Origin: an uncultured Opitutia bacterium
Lineage (GTDB): Bacteria > Verrucomicrobiota > Verrucomicrobiia > Opitutales > UBA953
Direction: 5' to 3'
NCBI GenBank assembly: GCA_903924185.1
Contig: CAIYAN010000142.1
Location: forward strand, 1-10,746
Length of the DNA stretch: 10,746 bases
The notes below the pieces were generated by a model. The model did no database searches, had not been told where the DNA came from, and worked only from the letters and a program-made list of their open reading frames with translations. The translations under genes were made by a program, and so were the position numbers. This document shows, one piece after another, positions 1 to 8,289 of this stretch (position 1 is the first letter of the stretch; every line of letters starts with the position of its first letter).

Positions 1-81
1 GCGCAGACCGCCCAGGGCACGAAGTTCGTGCACGACTGGAAAGTTAATCCTCCCCAGAGCTGCTCGGGCTGCCACCGCTAA
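1..81 (+). CDS. actA: ActA C-terminus, multiheme cytochrome c of alternative complex III (partial, 5' cut by window edge)
   Basis: Frame 1 is open from the first base to a TAA at 79-81 and gives the last 26 residues of a protein. The final residues are CSGCHR, so a CxxCH c-type heme attachment motif lies directly at the C-terminus. ActA of alternative complex III is a periplasmic pentaheme cytochrome c that passes electrons from the ActB Fe-S clusters to ActE or to soluble acceptors. The call rests on this heme motif and on the position 18 bases upstream of actB, where actA sits in known act clusters. Only one heme motif is visible, so heme number and the N-terminal membrane anchor cannot be checked. 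A different multiheme cytochrome is possible but less likely given the order of the genes that follow. Confidence 0.85.
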   Translation, partial: AQTAQGTKFVHDWKVNPPQSCSGCHR

Positions 82-99
82 TCCCCGCCTTTTTCTTCG

Positions 100-3000
100 A
101 TGAGCAAGCAAGTCTTCAATCACCCCGCGCCGCAGCCCGGCGAGCCGACCGGTCCTTCGTACTGGCGCAGCCTCGATGAGCGTAACAAGACGCCCGAGTT
201 CCGCACCCGCGCCGAGCGCGAGTTCGTCGATGGCGCCGCCGCCATCAGCACCGTTGAACGCCGCGAGTTCCTGCTGCTCATGGGCGCGTCCTTCGGCCTG
301 GCTGGTCTCGGTCTCGCCGGTTGTCGCGAACCGCGCAACCACACGTTACCTTACAGCAAGCAGCCCGAGAATACGATCCCCGGCGTTGCAACTTACTACG
401 CATCTTCTTTCCCGGGCGAGTCCGCCAACCAAGCACTGATTGTCGAGACGCACCAGCATCGCCCGACAAAGGTGGAAGGTAACCCGAGCCACGTCGCCAA
501 CGGCACGGCTTCGTCGAAGTTCGCCCAAGCGAGCGTCCTCGACCTCTACGATCCCGAGCGTGCGCAGGCTTCGCAGGACGCCACGGGCGCCATGCTCTCC
601 GTCGCGGCCGTCCGCGATTTACTCCGCAAACTTTCCGCTGAGGCTAAGGCCAACGGCGGTGCCGGTCTTGCGTTCCTCGCCCGTCCGTCCACTTCCCCGA
701 CCCGCGCCCGCGTCGTTGCCGCCGTGAAGGCGGCGTTGCCGCAGGCTCGTTTCGTCGAGTACACGCCGGTCGCCCAGAACCGCGCCGACGCCGTCCTCGG
801 AGCGCGTGCCTTACCTGATTTTGCGAAGGCCCGTCGCATCCTCAGCCTCGACGCCGACTTCCTTGGCGCAGGTGACTCCATTATCGAAGCCACCCGTGCC
901 TACTCGTCTGCGCGTCGCGCCGACACGGCGGCGGAAGCCGATGCGATGGCCCGCCTCTACGTCGTCGAATCGACCTTCACGCTGACCGGCGCTGCGGCCG
1001 ACCACCGCCTCCGCGCCGCTAGCTCGCACATCTCTGGCCTCGCCTTGCTCTTCGCCGCCGAAGTCCTCGCGCAGACAGGGAAGGGTGCCGACGCCTCCGC
1101 TTTGCGCGCCAAGGTCTCCGGTCTCGACGTCAACGCTGTCGCCCCGTGGATTAAGGAATCGATCGCTGACCTCGTCAGTGCCAAGGGCAAGGCCCTCATC
1201 ATCGCGGGCGATCACCTCTCCGACGATGCCCATCGCGCCGTCGCTTTAGCCAACGCCGCGCTCGGTGCCGCCGTCCGCTACGTCAAGGCTGCCACTCCTG
1301 TTGCTGGCACGGTTGCTGACCTCGTCGCCAAGCCCGCCACCACGCTCGTCATCCTGGGTGGTAATCCCGCCTACGACGCTCCGTCGGACGTTGACTTCGC
1401 CAAGGCCGTGAAGGCCGCCAAGCAGGTTGTCCGCCTCGGTTACCATGGCCCGGCTTACGACGAAACCTCTGCGCTCGTGAAGGATGCCCAGGGCACTTTC
1501 GTTGCCGCTTCGCACTACCTCGAAAGCTGGTCCGATGGTCGCACGGTCGATGGCACCTATGTGCCGGTCCAGCCGATGATCGACCCGCTCTTCCCGACGG
1601 TCACCGAGCTCGACGTCCTCGCTCCTTTCGCGGGCCTCACCCAGGAGCCCTATGCGCTCGTTCGCGAGACCTTCAACAGCCTCTCCAAAGATGCCGCGGA
1701 TACCGCTTTCGCTGCTTGGTTAGCGGAAGGCGTCCTCGCTGGCACGCAGTACCCGACTTTTTCGGATATGCTGTTCGCGCTGCCAACCGCTGCCTTCAAA
1801 GCCCCTGAACTTTCGGCTAAGTCCCTCGAAGTCCGCATCGTTCCCAGCGTGCACGCTGGCGATGGCCTCTCCGCCAACAATGGTTGGCTCGCGGAAGCGC
1901 CGGATCCGCTCTCCAAGACCGCTTGGCAGAATGTTATCCTCATCAGCCCCAAGATGGCGAAGGAGCTCGACGTCGAGCCGACTGTGGCGCTCATCAATAA
2001 AATCGGTGGCGAAGCCGACTTCCTGCACACCGGTGCCCTCAACCGTAACATCAACCAGCTCGTCGCTGGTCGTCTCATTGCGAAGGTCGCCACGCTCACG
2101 GTGAACGGCGTCACCCTCAAGGGTTCCCTCTTCATCATGCCGGGCATGGCTGACTACACCATCGGCCTGCAGTTGGGCTTTGGCCGTCGCATCGCTGGTC
2201 GCGTGGCCACCCGCGTCGCCGAGCGCCTCCAGGGTCAGCTCGTCGGCAACGGTTTCGACGTCTATCCTTTCGTCACCTCTACCCAGCCAGCCGTCCGCAC
2301 GGGCGTCGTCCTCGAGCTTACTGGCGAGAGCGCCCCGATCGCGAATATGCAGGACCACTGGTCCATGGAAGGCCGCGACGTCGTCCGGGAAGGCAATGTC
2401 GATGACCTTAAGCATAACCAGAATTTTGCTAAACTCGGCATCGATGGCCACGCCCCGGCGGTTTACGGCAAGGACGAGAAGATGTCCCCGGCGGACAAGG
2501 CCATCCTCACGCCGCGCGGTAATTCCGCTTACGAGCACCCGAACCATACCGTCGCCCCGAACGTCACGGTGTGGAAGGGCCACGAAGACAAGTTCCCGCT
2601 CTTGCAGCAGTGGGGCATGTCGATCGATTTGAATACCTGCACGGGTTGCAACGCTTGCGTGACCGCGTGTCAGGCAGAGAACAACATCCCCGTGGTCGGC
2701 CGCGACCAAGTACTCAAGGGCCGTAACATGCAGTGGATTCGCCTCGACCGCTATTTCTTCGATGGTCGCGAGCAGGCGGGCAACGAGATCCCCACGGACC
2801 CGCAGGTCACCTTCATGGGCGTCGCCTGTCAGCATTGCGAAACCGCCCCGTGCGAGACCGTCTGCCCGGCCAACGCCACCGTCCACGACGATCAAGGCCT
2901 CAACACGATGGCGTACAACCGTTGTATCGGTACCCGTTACTGCGCCAATAACTGCCCATATAAGGTCCGCCGCTTCAACTTCTTCGACTACAACAAGCGC

Positions 3001-3537
3001 GAAGCTGGTCACTACTATGAAGGCCCGCTCGGACCAGCGAAGTTGCCGAAAGACCCCACCGACCTGCCCCAGTTGCAGAAGAACCCGGACGTCTCCGTGC
3101 GTATGCGCGGCGTCATGGAAAAGTGCACCTATTGCGTCCAGCGTATTCAGGAAGCCAAGATTCAGGCCAAGGTCCGCGCCAAGGACTCGGCCGACATCAA
3201 CGTCGCCGACGGCGCGATCAAGGTTGCTTGTCAGCAGGCTTGCCCAGCGGAAGCCATCGAGTTCGGTGATATCACCGACCCGAAGTCCCGCGTCTCGAAG
3301 GCGAAGGCCTCGACTCGCAGCTACGGCGCGTTGACTTACCTTAACACCCGTCCGCGCACGACCTACCAAGCCAAGTTGCGTAATCTCAATGCGAAGATGC
3401 CTGGCGCTATCTTGATTCCGCTATCCCGTAAGGAAATGGCTGGTCGCGAGAGCCACGCCCCGGCGCATGGTGCCGCCCCGCACGGCGAAACCTCCCACAG
3501 TGCTCCCGCGGCCGACAGCCACGGTCACCAGAAGTAA
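100..3537 (+). CDS. actB: ActB, Fe-S / vestigial molybdopterin-oxidoreductase fusion subunit of alternative complex III
   Basis: This 1145-residue protein is the periplasmic Fe-S subunit that takes electrons from quinol oxidised at the membrane subunits and passes them to the ActA/ActE hemes. The N-terminus shows the extended Tat signal typical of the family: a YWRSLDE-type segment near residue 21, then ERREFLLLMG with the twin Arg at 54-55. A hydrophobic stretch ending LAGC follows, so Cys75 may be lipidated. Residues of about 80-800 match the molybdopterin-oxidoreductase-like domain, which in this family binds no Mo cofactor. The C-terminal domain carries ferredoxin-type ligand sets: Cys847/850/853/857, Cys910/913/918/922, Cys942/948/952 and Cys1009/1012/1044/1048. 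In the third set Thr945 sits where a fourth Cys is expected, which matches the single [3Fe-4S] cluster known in ActB. A His-rich tail (six His in the last 29 residues) ends the protein. The first ATG after actA is used, because it retains the full extended Tat region; there is no Shine-Dalgarno. Confidence 0.96.
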   Translation: MSKQVFNHPAPQPGEPTGPSYWRSLDERNKTPEFRTRAEREFVDGAAAISTVERREFLLLMGASFGLAGLGLAGCREPRNHTLPYSKQPENTIPGVATYYASSFPGESANQALIVETHQHRPTKVEGNPSHVANGTASSKFAQASVLDLYDPERAQASQDATGAMLSVAAVRDLLRKLSAEAKANGGAGLAFLARPSTSPTRARVVAAVKAALPQARFVEYTPVAQNRADAVLGARALPDFAKARRILSLDADFLGAGDSIIEATRAYSSARRADTAAEADAMARLYVVESTFTLTGAAADHRLRAASSHISGLALLFAAEVLAQTGKGADASALRAKVSGLDVNAVAPWIKESIADLVSAKGKALIIAGDHLSDDAHRAVALANAALGAAVRYVKAATPVAGTVADLVAKPATTLVILGGNPAYDAPSDVDFAKAVKAAKQVVRLGYHGPAYDETSALVKDAQGTFVAASHYLESWSDGRTVDGTYVPVQPMIDPLFPTVTELDVLAPFAGLTQEPYALVRETFNSLSKDAADTAFAAWLAEGVLAGTQYPTFSDMLFALPTAAFKAPELSAKSLEVRIVPSVHAGDGLSANNGWLAEAPDPLSKTAWQNVILISPKMAKELDVEPTVALINKIGGEADFLHTGALNRNINQLVAGRLIAKVATLTVNGVTLKGSLFIMPGMADYTIGLQLGFGRRIAGRVATRVAERLQGQLVGNGFDVYPFVTSTQPAVRTGVVLELTGESAPIANMQDHWSMEGRDVVREGNVDDLKHNQNFAKLGIDGHAPAVYGKDEKMSPADKAILTPRGNSAYEHPNHTVAPNVTVWKGHEDKFPLLQQWGMSIDLNTCTGCNACVTACQAENNIPVVGRDQVLKGRNMQWIRLDRYFFDGREQAGNEIPTDPQVTFMGVACQHCETAPCETVCPANATVHDDQGLNTMAYNRCIGTRYCANNCPYKVRRFNFFDYNKREAGHYYEGPLGPAKLPKDPTDLPQLQKNPDVSVRMRGVMEKCTYCVQRIQEAKIQAKVRAKDSADINVADGAIKVACQQACPAEAIEFGDITDPKSRVSKAKASTRSYGALTYLNTRPRTTYQAKLRNLNAKMPGAILIPLSRKEMAGRESHAPAHGAAPHGETSHSAPAADSHGHQK

Positions 3538-3558
3538 CCCTTAACGCATCCCTGTTCC

Positions 3559-4968
3559 ATGGCTCACGCCCACGATAGCTCCTCGGAGCGCCCTGCAATT
3601 CTGGATAAGGTCCGTCCAGCTGAACTCCCCCGCCCGAAGTTGATTCTCAACGATCGCGGCTTCCACTGGATCACCGATAAGGTGTGTGGCATCGTCGAAG
3701 AGCCGACCCCGCTCTGGTGGAAGGTCCTCTTCGGCGTCGCCCTTTTCATCGCCTCCTTCACCGGTTTGGGCCTCTTCTACCTCGTCTCGACTGGGACCGG
3801 CACTTGGGGCCTGCGATCGCCGGTGGGTTGGGGTTGGGCCATCGTTAACTTCGTGTTCTGGGTCGGCATCGGCCACGCCGGCACACTCATCTCGGCGATC
3901 CTCTGTCTCCTCCGCCAGAAGTGGCGTACCTCGATTAACCGTGCCGCCGAAGCCATGACCATCTTCGCGGTGATGTGTGCTGGTATCTTCCCGCTCTTCC
4001 ACGTCGGTCGCGTTTGGTTCGGCTGGTGGCTCTTGCCGCTGCCTAATCAAAACGGCATCTGGCCGCAGTTCCGCTCGCCGCTCGAGTGGGACGTGTTTGC
4101 CGTCTCGACCTACTTCACTGTCTCGACGCTCTTCTGGTACATGGGCATGGTGCCCGACCTAGGGGTCATCCGCGATCGCGCTAAGACCTGGTGGCGCAAG
4201 GCCTTCTACTCCGTCCTCGCCCTCGGTTGGCGCAGCGGAAACCGCCAGTGGAGTAACTTCGAAATGGCCTACCTGCTCCTCGCCGGCCTTTCGACCCCGC
4301 TCGTGCTCTCGGTGCACACCATCGTCTCGTTTGACTTCGCTGTCTCGAACGTCCCGGGCTGGCATACGACCATCTTCCCGCCGTACTTTGTGGCGGGCGC
4401 TATTTTCTCGGGCTTTGCGATGGTGCTGACCCTGATGCTCCCGTTGCGGGCGATTTATCGCCTGCACGATGTCATCAACCAGTACCACATCGACAACATG
4501 TGTAAGATCATCTTGGCCACCGGAACGATGGTTGGCTACGCGTACGCCACCGAATTCTTCATCGCGGCCTACTCGGGTAACGTCTACGAGAAGTTCGCTT
4601 TCATCAACCGTGCCTTCGGTCAGTACTCCTGGGCTTACTGGATCATGGTGTCCTGTAACGTAATTACCCCGCAGCTCTTCTGGTTTAAGAAGGTCCGCGA
4701 GAACCACTCGCTCGTCTGGATCATCTGTATCTTCGTCAACGTCGGTATGTGGTTCGAACGCTTCGTCATCACTTGTACCTCGCTGGCTAACGATTACCTC
4801 CCGTCGAGCTGGGGTTATTACAGCCCGACCCTCGTGGATATCTTCACGTTCTTCGGCACCTTCGGCTTCTTCTCCGTCCTCTTCCTCCTGTTTATCCGCT
4901 TCCTTCCGCTGCTGCCGATGGCGGAAATTAAAATGGTCGCGCCACAGGCCGACCCTCACGCCCACTGA
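3559..4968 (+). CDS. actC: ActC, NrfD-like integral membrane subunit of alternative complex III
   Basis: A 469-residue polytopic membrane protein of the NrfD/PsrC family, with about ten predicted helices between residues 54 and 450. ActC contacts the ActB Fe-S domain and is thought to form the quinol-oxidising site and a possible proton path. Characteristic family stretches are WVGIGHAGTLISAIL (about 101-115), RTSINRAAEAMT (123-134), FPLFHVGRVWF (144-154) and FERFVITCTSL (399-409). The N-terminus is a soluble stretch of about 50 residues beginning MAHAHD, and the C-terminus ends with a short His-containing tail. Length is normal for the family. The gene starts 21 bases after actB. The upstream gap has no purine-rich ribosome binding site. 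ActF, further downstream, is the second NrfD-like subunit; gene order and the HAGTLISAIL/RTSINR motifs assign this one to ActC. Confidence 0.95.
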   Translation: MAHAHDSSSERPAILDKVRPAELPRPKLILNDRGFHWITDKVCGIVEEPTPLWWKVLFGVALFIASFTGLGLFYLVSTGTGTWGLRSPVGWGWAIVNFVFWVGIGHAGTLISAILCLLRQKWRTSINRAAEAMTIFAVMCAGIFPLFHVGRVWFGWWLLPLPNQNGIWPQFRSPLEWDVFAVSTYFTVSTLFWYMGMVPDLGVIRDRAKTWWRKAFYSVLALGWRSGNRQWSNFEMAYLLLAGLSTPLVLSVHTIVSFDFAVSNVPGWHTTIFPPYFVAGAIFSGFAMVLTLMLPLRAIYRLHDVINQYHIDNMCKIILATGTMVGYAYATEFFIAAYSGNVYEKFAFINRAFGQYSWAYWIMVSCNVITPQLFWFKKVRENHSLVWIICIFVNVGMWFERFVITCTSLANDYLPSSWGYYSPTLVDIFTFFGTFGFFSVLFLLFIRFLPLLPMAEIKMVAPQADPHAH

Positions 4969-4988
4969 TCCCGCCGTCCGCCCCGACC

Positions 4989-5531
4989 ATGAACGAACGA
5001 AACGAACGCATCTTCGGTGTAGCCTGCACCTTCCGCAAGCCCGCCGACGTCTTCCACGCCGCCGAAAAGGTGCGCGATGCTGGCTGGACCCGCTGGGACG
5101 TCCACACCCCTTTCCCGATCCACGGCATGGACCAGGCCATGGGCCTGCCGCGCTCGAAGGTACCGCGCCTCACGCTGCTTGGTGGTGTGACCGGTTTTAT
5201 CACGGGTTGCCTGCTGACGTGGTACATGAACTCCTACGACTACCCGCTGATTGTCGGCGGTAAGCCCTACTGGAGCGCGATCTTCCCGTTCCCGGTTTTG
5301 TATGAGTGCACGATTCTCTTCGCGGCTTTCGGGACGTTCTTCGGCCAGTTCATCTTGAACCGCCTGCCCCACCATCATCACCCGCTGTTTGAACTCCCGA
5401 ACTTCGCCCGCGTTTCCGACGACACCTTCATGGTCGTCCTCGAAGCCCACGACCCGAAGTTCCATGTGGATGATTCCCGCAACTTCCTGCAGTCGCTCGG
5501 CGGCCAGGAAATCACCGTCATCCGCGACTAA
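4989..5531 (+). CDS. actD: ActD, DUF3341 membrane subunit of alternative complex III
   Basis: A 180-residue protein matching the DUF3341 family (ActD). It has an N-terminal soluble region of about 58 residues beginning with the FGV/FRKPADVFHAAEKVRDAGW-type segment. Two transmembrane helices follow, at about 61-80 and 97-123, and the C-terminal soluble tail ends in an EITVIRD-type strand. A PHHHHP run lies at residues 127-132, just after the second helix; a His/Pro-containing stretch here is common in the family. ActD has no cofactor. In solved ACIII structures it packs against the membrane subunits, and its exact role is unclear. It lies 20 bases after actC and 8 bases before actE, in the standard act order. 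Length is typical. There is no Shine-Dalgarno motif before the ATG. Confidence 0.93.
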   Translation: MNERNERIFGVACTFRKPADVFHAAEKVRDAGWTRWDVHTPFPIHGMDQAMGLPRSKVPRLTLLGGVTGFITGCLLTWYMNSYDYPLIVGGKPYWSAIFPFPVLYECTILFAAFGTFFGQFILNRLPHHHHPLFELPNFARVSDDTFMVVLEAHDPKFHVDDSRNFLQSLGGQEITVIRD

Positions 5532-5539
5532 TTCGTCCC

Positions 5540-6256
5540 ATGTACCGTTACCTCACTTTCCTCGCAGTCGTCGTCGTTGCCGTCATCGGCTTCTTCGGCG
5601 TTCAGGGCAAGCAATCCAAGGACACGCCCGTCTATGTTTTCGACGATATGGACTACCAGCCTAAGTACAAGCCGCAGGGGGAGAATAAGTTCTTCGCGGA
5701 TGGCCGTGACGCCCGTCCGGCCGTCGCTGGTTCGGTTGCTCGCGGCTCTGGCCTCGAGCCCTTGAAGGTTTTCTCTGCGGATTACCGCCGTGCTGAATCC
5801 CTCAACCCTTCGTTTGCGACGGGTAAAGATGTGCAAGGCAACTTCCTCGCTGACTTCCCCGCGAACTCTTTGACCTTCCTCGCTAGCGGTGAGCTGGCGC
5901 CGTTCACGGTGGACGCGAAGACCTTCGCCCTAGGCCAAGCCAAGTATCAGATCTATTGTGCGGTCTGCCACGGCTCGGCGGCCGACGGTAATGGCATCAT
6001 GAAGGTCCGTTCCACCATCGAAGGTGACGTGGGCATCGTCACGATTGCCAACCTCCAGTTGCCCTTATTCCGCGCCTACCCGCAGGGTCAGGTGTTCGAC
6101 GTCATCACCAATGGTAAGAACACGATGCTCGGTTACGGCGATAAGCTCACCCCGGAAGAGCGCTGGGCCGTCGTCGCCTACCTGCGTGCCCTCCAACTTT
6201 CGCAATCTTGCCCGCCTAACCTCGTCCCCGCCTCCTTGAAGGCCACCGTTAAGTAA
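5540..6256 (+). CDS. actE: ActE, monoheme cytochrome c subunit of alternative complex III
   Basis: A 238-residue periplasmic cytochrome c. A hydrophobic N-terminal segment at residues 4-20 acts as signal or membrane anchor; no lipobox Cys is visible, so lipid anchoring is not supported by the sequence. The heme motif is Cys140-Ala-Val-Cys143-His144, followed by GSAADGNG. The likely axial ligand is Met196 in NGKNTMLGYGDKLTPEERW, a layout typical of ActE. The region between the anchor and the heme (about 25-125) contains the DDMDYQPKYKPQG-type stretch and the LNPSFATGKD/PVN-like linker seen in this family. It receives electrons from ActB/ActA and can deliver them to an oxidase or soluble cytochrome. 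It lies 8 bases after actD and 7 bases before actF. Confidence 0.93.
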   Translation: MYRYLTFLAVVVVAVIGFFGVQGKQSKDTPVYVFDDMDYQPKYKPQGENKFFADGRDARPAVAGSVARGSGLEPLKVFSADYRRAESLNPSFATGKDVQGNFLADFPANSLTFLASGELAPFTVDAKTFALGQAKYQIYCAVCHGSAADGNGIMKVRSTIEGDVGIVTIANLQLPLFRAYPQGQVFDVITNGKNTMLGYGDKLTPEERWAVVAYLRALQLSQSCPPNLVPASLKATVK

Positions 6257-6263
6257 TCCGCAC

Positions 6264-7532
6264 ATGAGCGACTCTTCCTCCAACCTTTCGTCCAAGTGGA
6301 CGACCATCCTCAGCTTCGGCGTTATCGCGCTGGTCGCTGCTTGGGCCTTGGCGTTCCTCGGCCTCGGTCAACACGACCATCGCCCGGCACTCTCCGTCCT
6401 GCTCGGCTGCCTCTTCTGGACCTCGCTTCTCATCGGTATGCTCATGCTGACGATGATCACCCGCGTCTTCGACGCTGGCTGGGCTCCGGTCATCCGCCGC
6501 AACTGGGAATTCATGATCGGCGCCTTGCCGGTCGTATTACTGCTCGGCGTAGTCCCGTTAGCGTTCCTGCCGGACTTCCGTCACCTCCTCTGGGAATGGA
6601 CGGATCTGAAGCACATCCTGCCCAGTGGCCACGAAGTCGGCCATGACCCTATCCTGCAGGCGAAGGAATGGTTCTTAAACGAGAAGTTCTTCCTCGTCCG
6701 CATCTCGCTCTACGTCGTTTTCTTCAGCGTACTGACCTGGGCTATGCGCAACTGGTCCTTTAAGCAGGACACCGATCGCACCGCTAGCCACACCCACACG
6801 CTGCATGCTTTCTCGGCCGCTGGTATCCCGCTGGGCGCGGTCGCCCTGACCATGCTGGCGTTCGATTGCCTCATGGCCCTGTCGTACCACTGGTTCTCCA
6901 CGATGTATGGGGTATGGTTCTTCGCCTTATCGATTCGCTTGGCCCTCGCGGCGACGGTTATCCTGACCTATCGCCTCTCGAACGGCGGTTGGTTGGATGG
7001 CATTCTCAACCAAGCGCATCGCCACGTCTTGGGCTGCCTGATGCTCGCTTTCACGGTCTTCTGGGCCTACATCAGCTTCTCACAGTACTTCCTGATCTAC
7101 ACGGCCAATATCCCCGAAGAAACCTTCTGGTATAACATCCGTGAGTTTAATCCCGTCACTGGCCTGAAGAGCGATTGGTGGGGCGTCTCGATGTACCTCA
7201 TCTTCGGCTTCTTCTTACTACCGTTCCTCGCCTTACTCTTCTATCGCTCGAAGATTGTCCCTAAGCGTCTTCTGACCATCGCCGTCATTATCTTTATCGG
7301 TGGTATCGTCGACCTCTGGTTCAACGCCGTCCCTCGGCAGATTGTCGATAAGACCGCGCCCGAAGGCTTCACGGTCTCGCCCTTCCTCTGCGGTGGTCTT
7401 GCGACGGACCTCCTCGCGATTGCCGGCTTTGGTGCCATCGTGATTGGGCTCTTCCTTCGTAGTGCGACCAAGGCAGAAACCATCCCGGTCCACGACCCTC
7501 GTATCCTCGAGTCCATCAATTACCATGAGTGA
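6264..7532 (+). CDS. actF: ActF, second NrfD-like integral membrane subunit of alternative complex III
   Basis: A 422-residue polytopic membrane protein with about ten predicted helices. It is the distant paralog of ActC in the NrfD-like family and forms the second membrane core subunit of ACIII. Recognisable family stretches are FDCLMALSYHWFSTMYG (about 200-216), FSQYFLIYTANIPEETFWY (272-290) and the C-terminal VHDPRILESINYHE. Length is normal. The start ATG lies 7 bases after the actE stop; no Shine-Dalgarno is present. The last codons overlap the start of the next cytochrome gene by 8 bases, which suggests translational coupling and ties the complex III genes to the oxidase-like genes downstream. 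Confidence 0.94.
   Translation: MSDSSSNLSSKWTTILSFGVIALVAAWALAFLGLGQHDHRPALSVLLGCLFWTSLLIGMLMLTMITRVFDAGWAPVIRRNWEFMIGALPVVLLLGVVPLAFLPDFRHLLWEWTDLKHILPSGHEVGHDPILQAKEWFLNEKFFLVRISLYVVFFSVLTWAMRNWSFKQDTDRTASHTHTLHAFSAAGIPLGAVALTMLAFDCLMALSYHWFSTMYGVWFFALSIRLALAATVILTYRLSNGGWLDGILNQAHRHVLGCLMLAFTVFWAYISFSQYFLIYTANIPEETFWYNIREFNPVTGLKSDWWGVSMYLIFGFFLLPFLALLFYRSKIVPKRLLTIAVIIFIGGIVDLWFNAVPRQIVDKTAPEGFTVSPFLCGGLATDLLAIAGFGAIVIGLFLRSATKAETIPVHDPRILESINYHE
7525..7532 (+). other. 8-base overlap (ATGAGTGA) joining actF stop and next cytochrome gene start
   Basis: The ATG of the downstream cytochrome gene begins at 7525 and the TGA of actF ends at 7532, in different frames. Such overlaps usually allow the ribosome finishing the first gene to restart on the second. 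It fixes the start of the cytochrome gene: the longer open frame reaching back to 7444 lies inside actF and would add 27 residues ahead of the natural hydrophilic N-terminus and anchor helix. Confidence 0.8.
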
Positions 7533-8274
7533 GCATCCCTCTAACGGTTCCCGCGCGCTGCTACCTGGACAGGTCAAGTCTTGGTTGGGTATCGTCGCCT
7601 TCGTCCTCGTGGCGGTGGCGGTGTTGGCCTTTGCCTTCGTCGCAATCCGCCCAGCCACAAATTCCGACCGCGATCGCCGCACCGCCCAGAAAGCTCTGCG
7701 GGCGGACACTGAGTCCAAGGCCAAGGCTTTGCTCACTGCTCCAGCCAAGAACGCCGATGGTTCCTACCGTCTGCCGGTCGCTGACGCGATGGCGGTGATT
7801 GCGGCCAACCCGAAGGTCCTGTCGGACATGCGTAAGTCCGCCGCGGTGCCTGCCCCCGCCCCTGCCTCCGACAGCGCTGCTTTCGTTAAAGCAGACGATG
7901 AGCAAATGAAGCGCGGTCTGGCGGTCTATTCCCGCACCTGCATTGCTTGCCACCAGCCGACGGGCAAGGGTTTGGCTCCAGTATTTCCCTCGATTGCCGG
8001 CGTGCCGATCGTCAACGGCGATACGACGTTACCGATCAAGTTCATTCTTCATGGCTTGATGGGCCCCGTCACCGTGGATGGCGTCACCTACAATAGCATG
8101 ATGCCGCCGGTGGCTGGCGTCAGCGATCAAGACATCGCCGATGTGCTCACCTACGTCCGCCAAAGCTTTGGCAATAAGTCTAACCCGGTCACCGCTGACC
8201 AGGTGAAGGCCGTCCGTGCAGCTAACGCGGCCCGCACCGCCCCTTGGAACACCGCCGAACTCGGCCTCAAGTAA
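7525..8274 (+). CDS. Membrane-anchored monoheme cytochrome c
   Basis: A 249-residue c-type cytochrome. A short cytoplasmic N-terminus is followed by one transmembrane helix at about 20-42. A periplasmic linker of about 95 residues comes next, including a charged segment, an LPVADAMAVIAANP stretch at about 83-96 and a Pro/Ala-rich hinge at 109-115. The heme domain has Cys139-Ile-Ala-Cys142-His143 and the probable axial ligand Met193 in a MMPP motif. The HQPTGKGL and HGLMGPVTVDG stretches are typical of small class I cytochromes linked to quinol oxidoreductases and oxidases. The start at 7525 is chosen over an upstream in-frame ATG at 7444, which lies deep inside actF. Its place between ACIII and the oxidase-like genes suggests an electron carrier between them. 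It is not one of the core act subunits, and I would not assign a gene symbol. Confidence 0.88.
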   Translation: MSEHPSNGSRALLPGQVKSWLGIVAFVLVAVAVLAFAFVAIRPATNSDRDRRTAQKALRADTESKAKALLTAPAKNADGSYRLPVADAMAVIAANPKVLSDMRKSAAVPAPAPASDSAAFVKADDEQMKRGLAVYSRTCIACHQPTGKGLAPVFPSIAGVPIVNGDTTLPIKFILHGLMGPVTVDGVTYNSMMPPVAGVSDQDIADVLTYVRQSFGNKSNPVTADQVKAVRAANAARTAPWNTAELGLK

Positions 8275-8289
8275 TCCTTTTATAATACG

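Noticed and set aside
2733..3334. Alternative-frame plus-strand open frames within actB
   Set aside because: They are Arg/Ser/Pro-rich frame shadows with no domain signal and overlap the Fe-S domain, whose cysteine motifs are unmistakable.
1720..3369. Long minus-strand open frame (549 codons) opposite actB
   Set aside because: It lies fully antisense to a clearly real gene in high-GC DNA, where strong third-position bias keeps the opposite frame open. Its translation shows no recognisable domain.
7444..7524. Upstream in-frame ATG that would extend the cytochrome c by 27 residues
   Set aside because: It lies well inside actF and encodes a Ser/Arg-rich stretch unlike a cytochrome leader. The ATG at 7525 overlapping the actF stop gives a normal N-terminus with the anchor helix near residue 20.
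8281..8286. Perfect TATAAT hexamer just before the CcoN-like gene
   Set aside because: It sits 3 bases from the ATG, so transcription would begin at or inside the start codon, and no -35 element is found at 16-18 bases upstream (the nearest TTGGAA is 31 bases away). Chance is more likely than a promoter.
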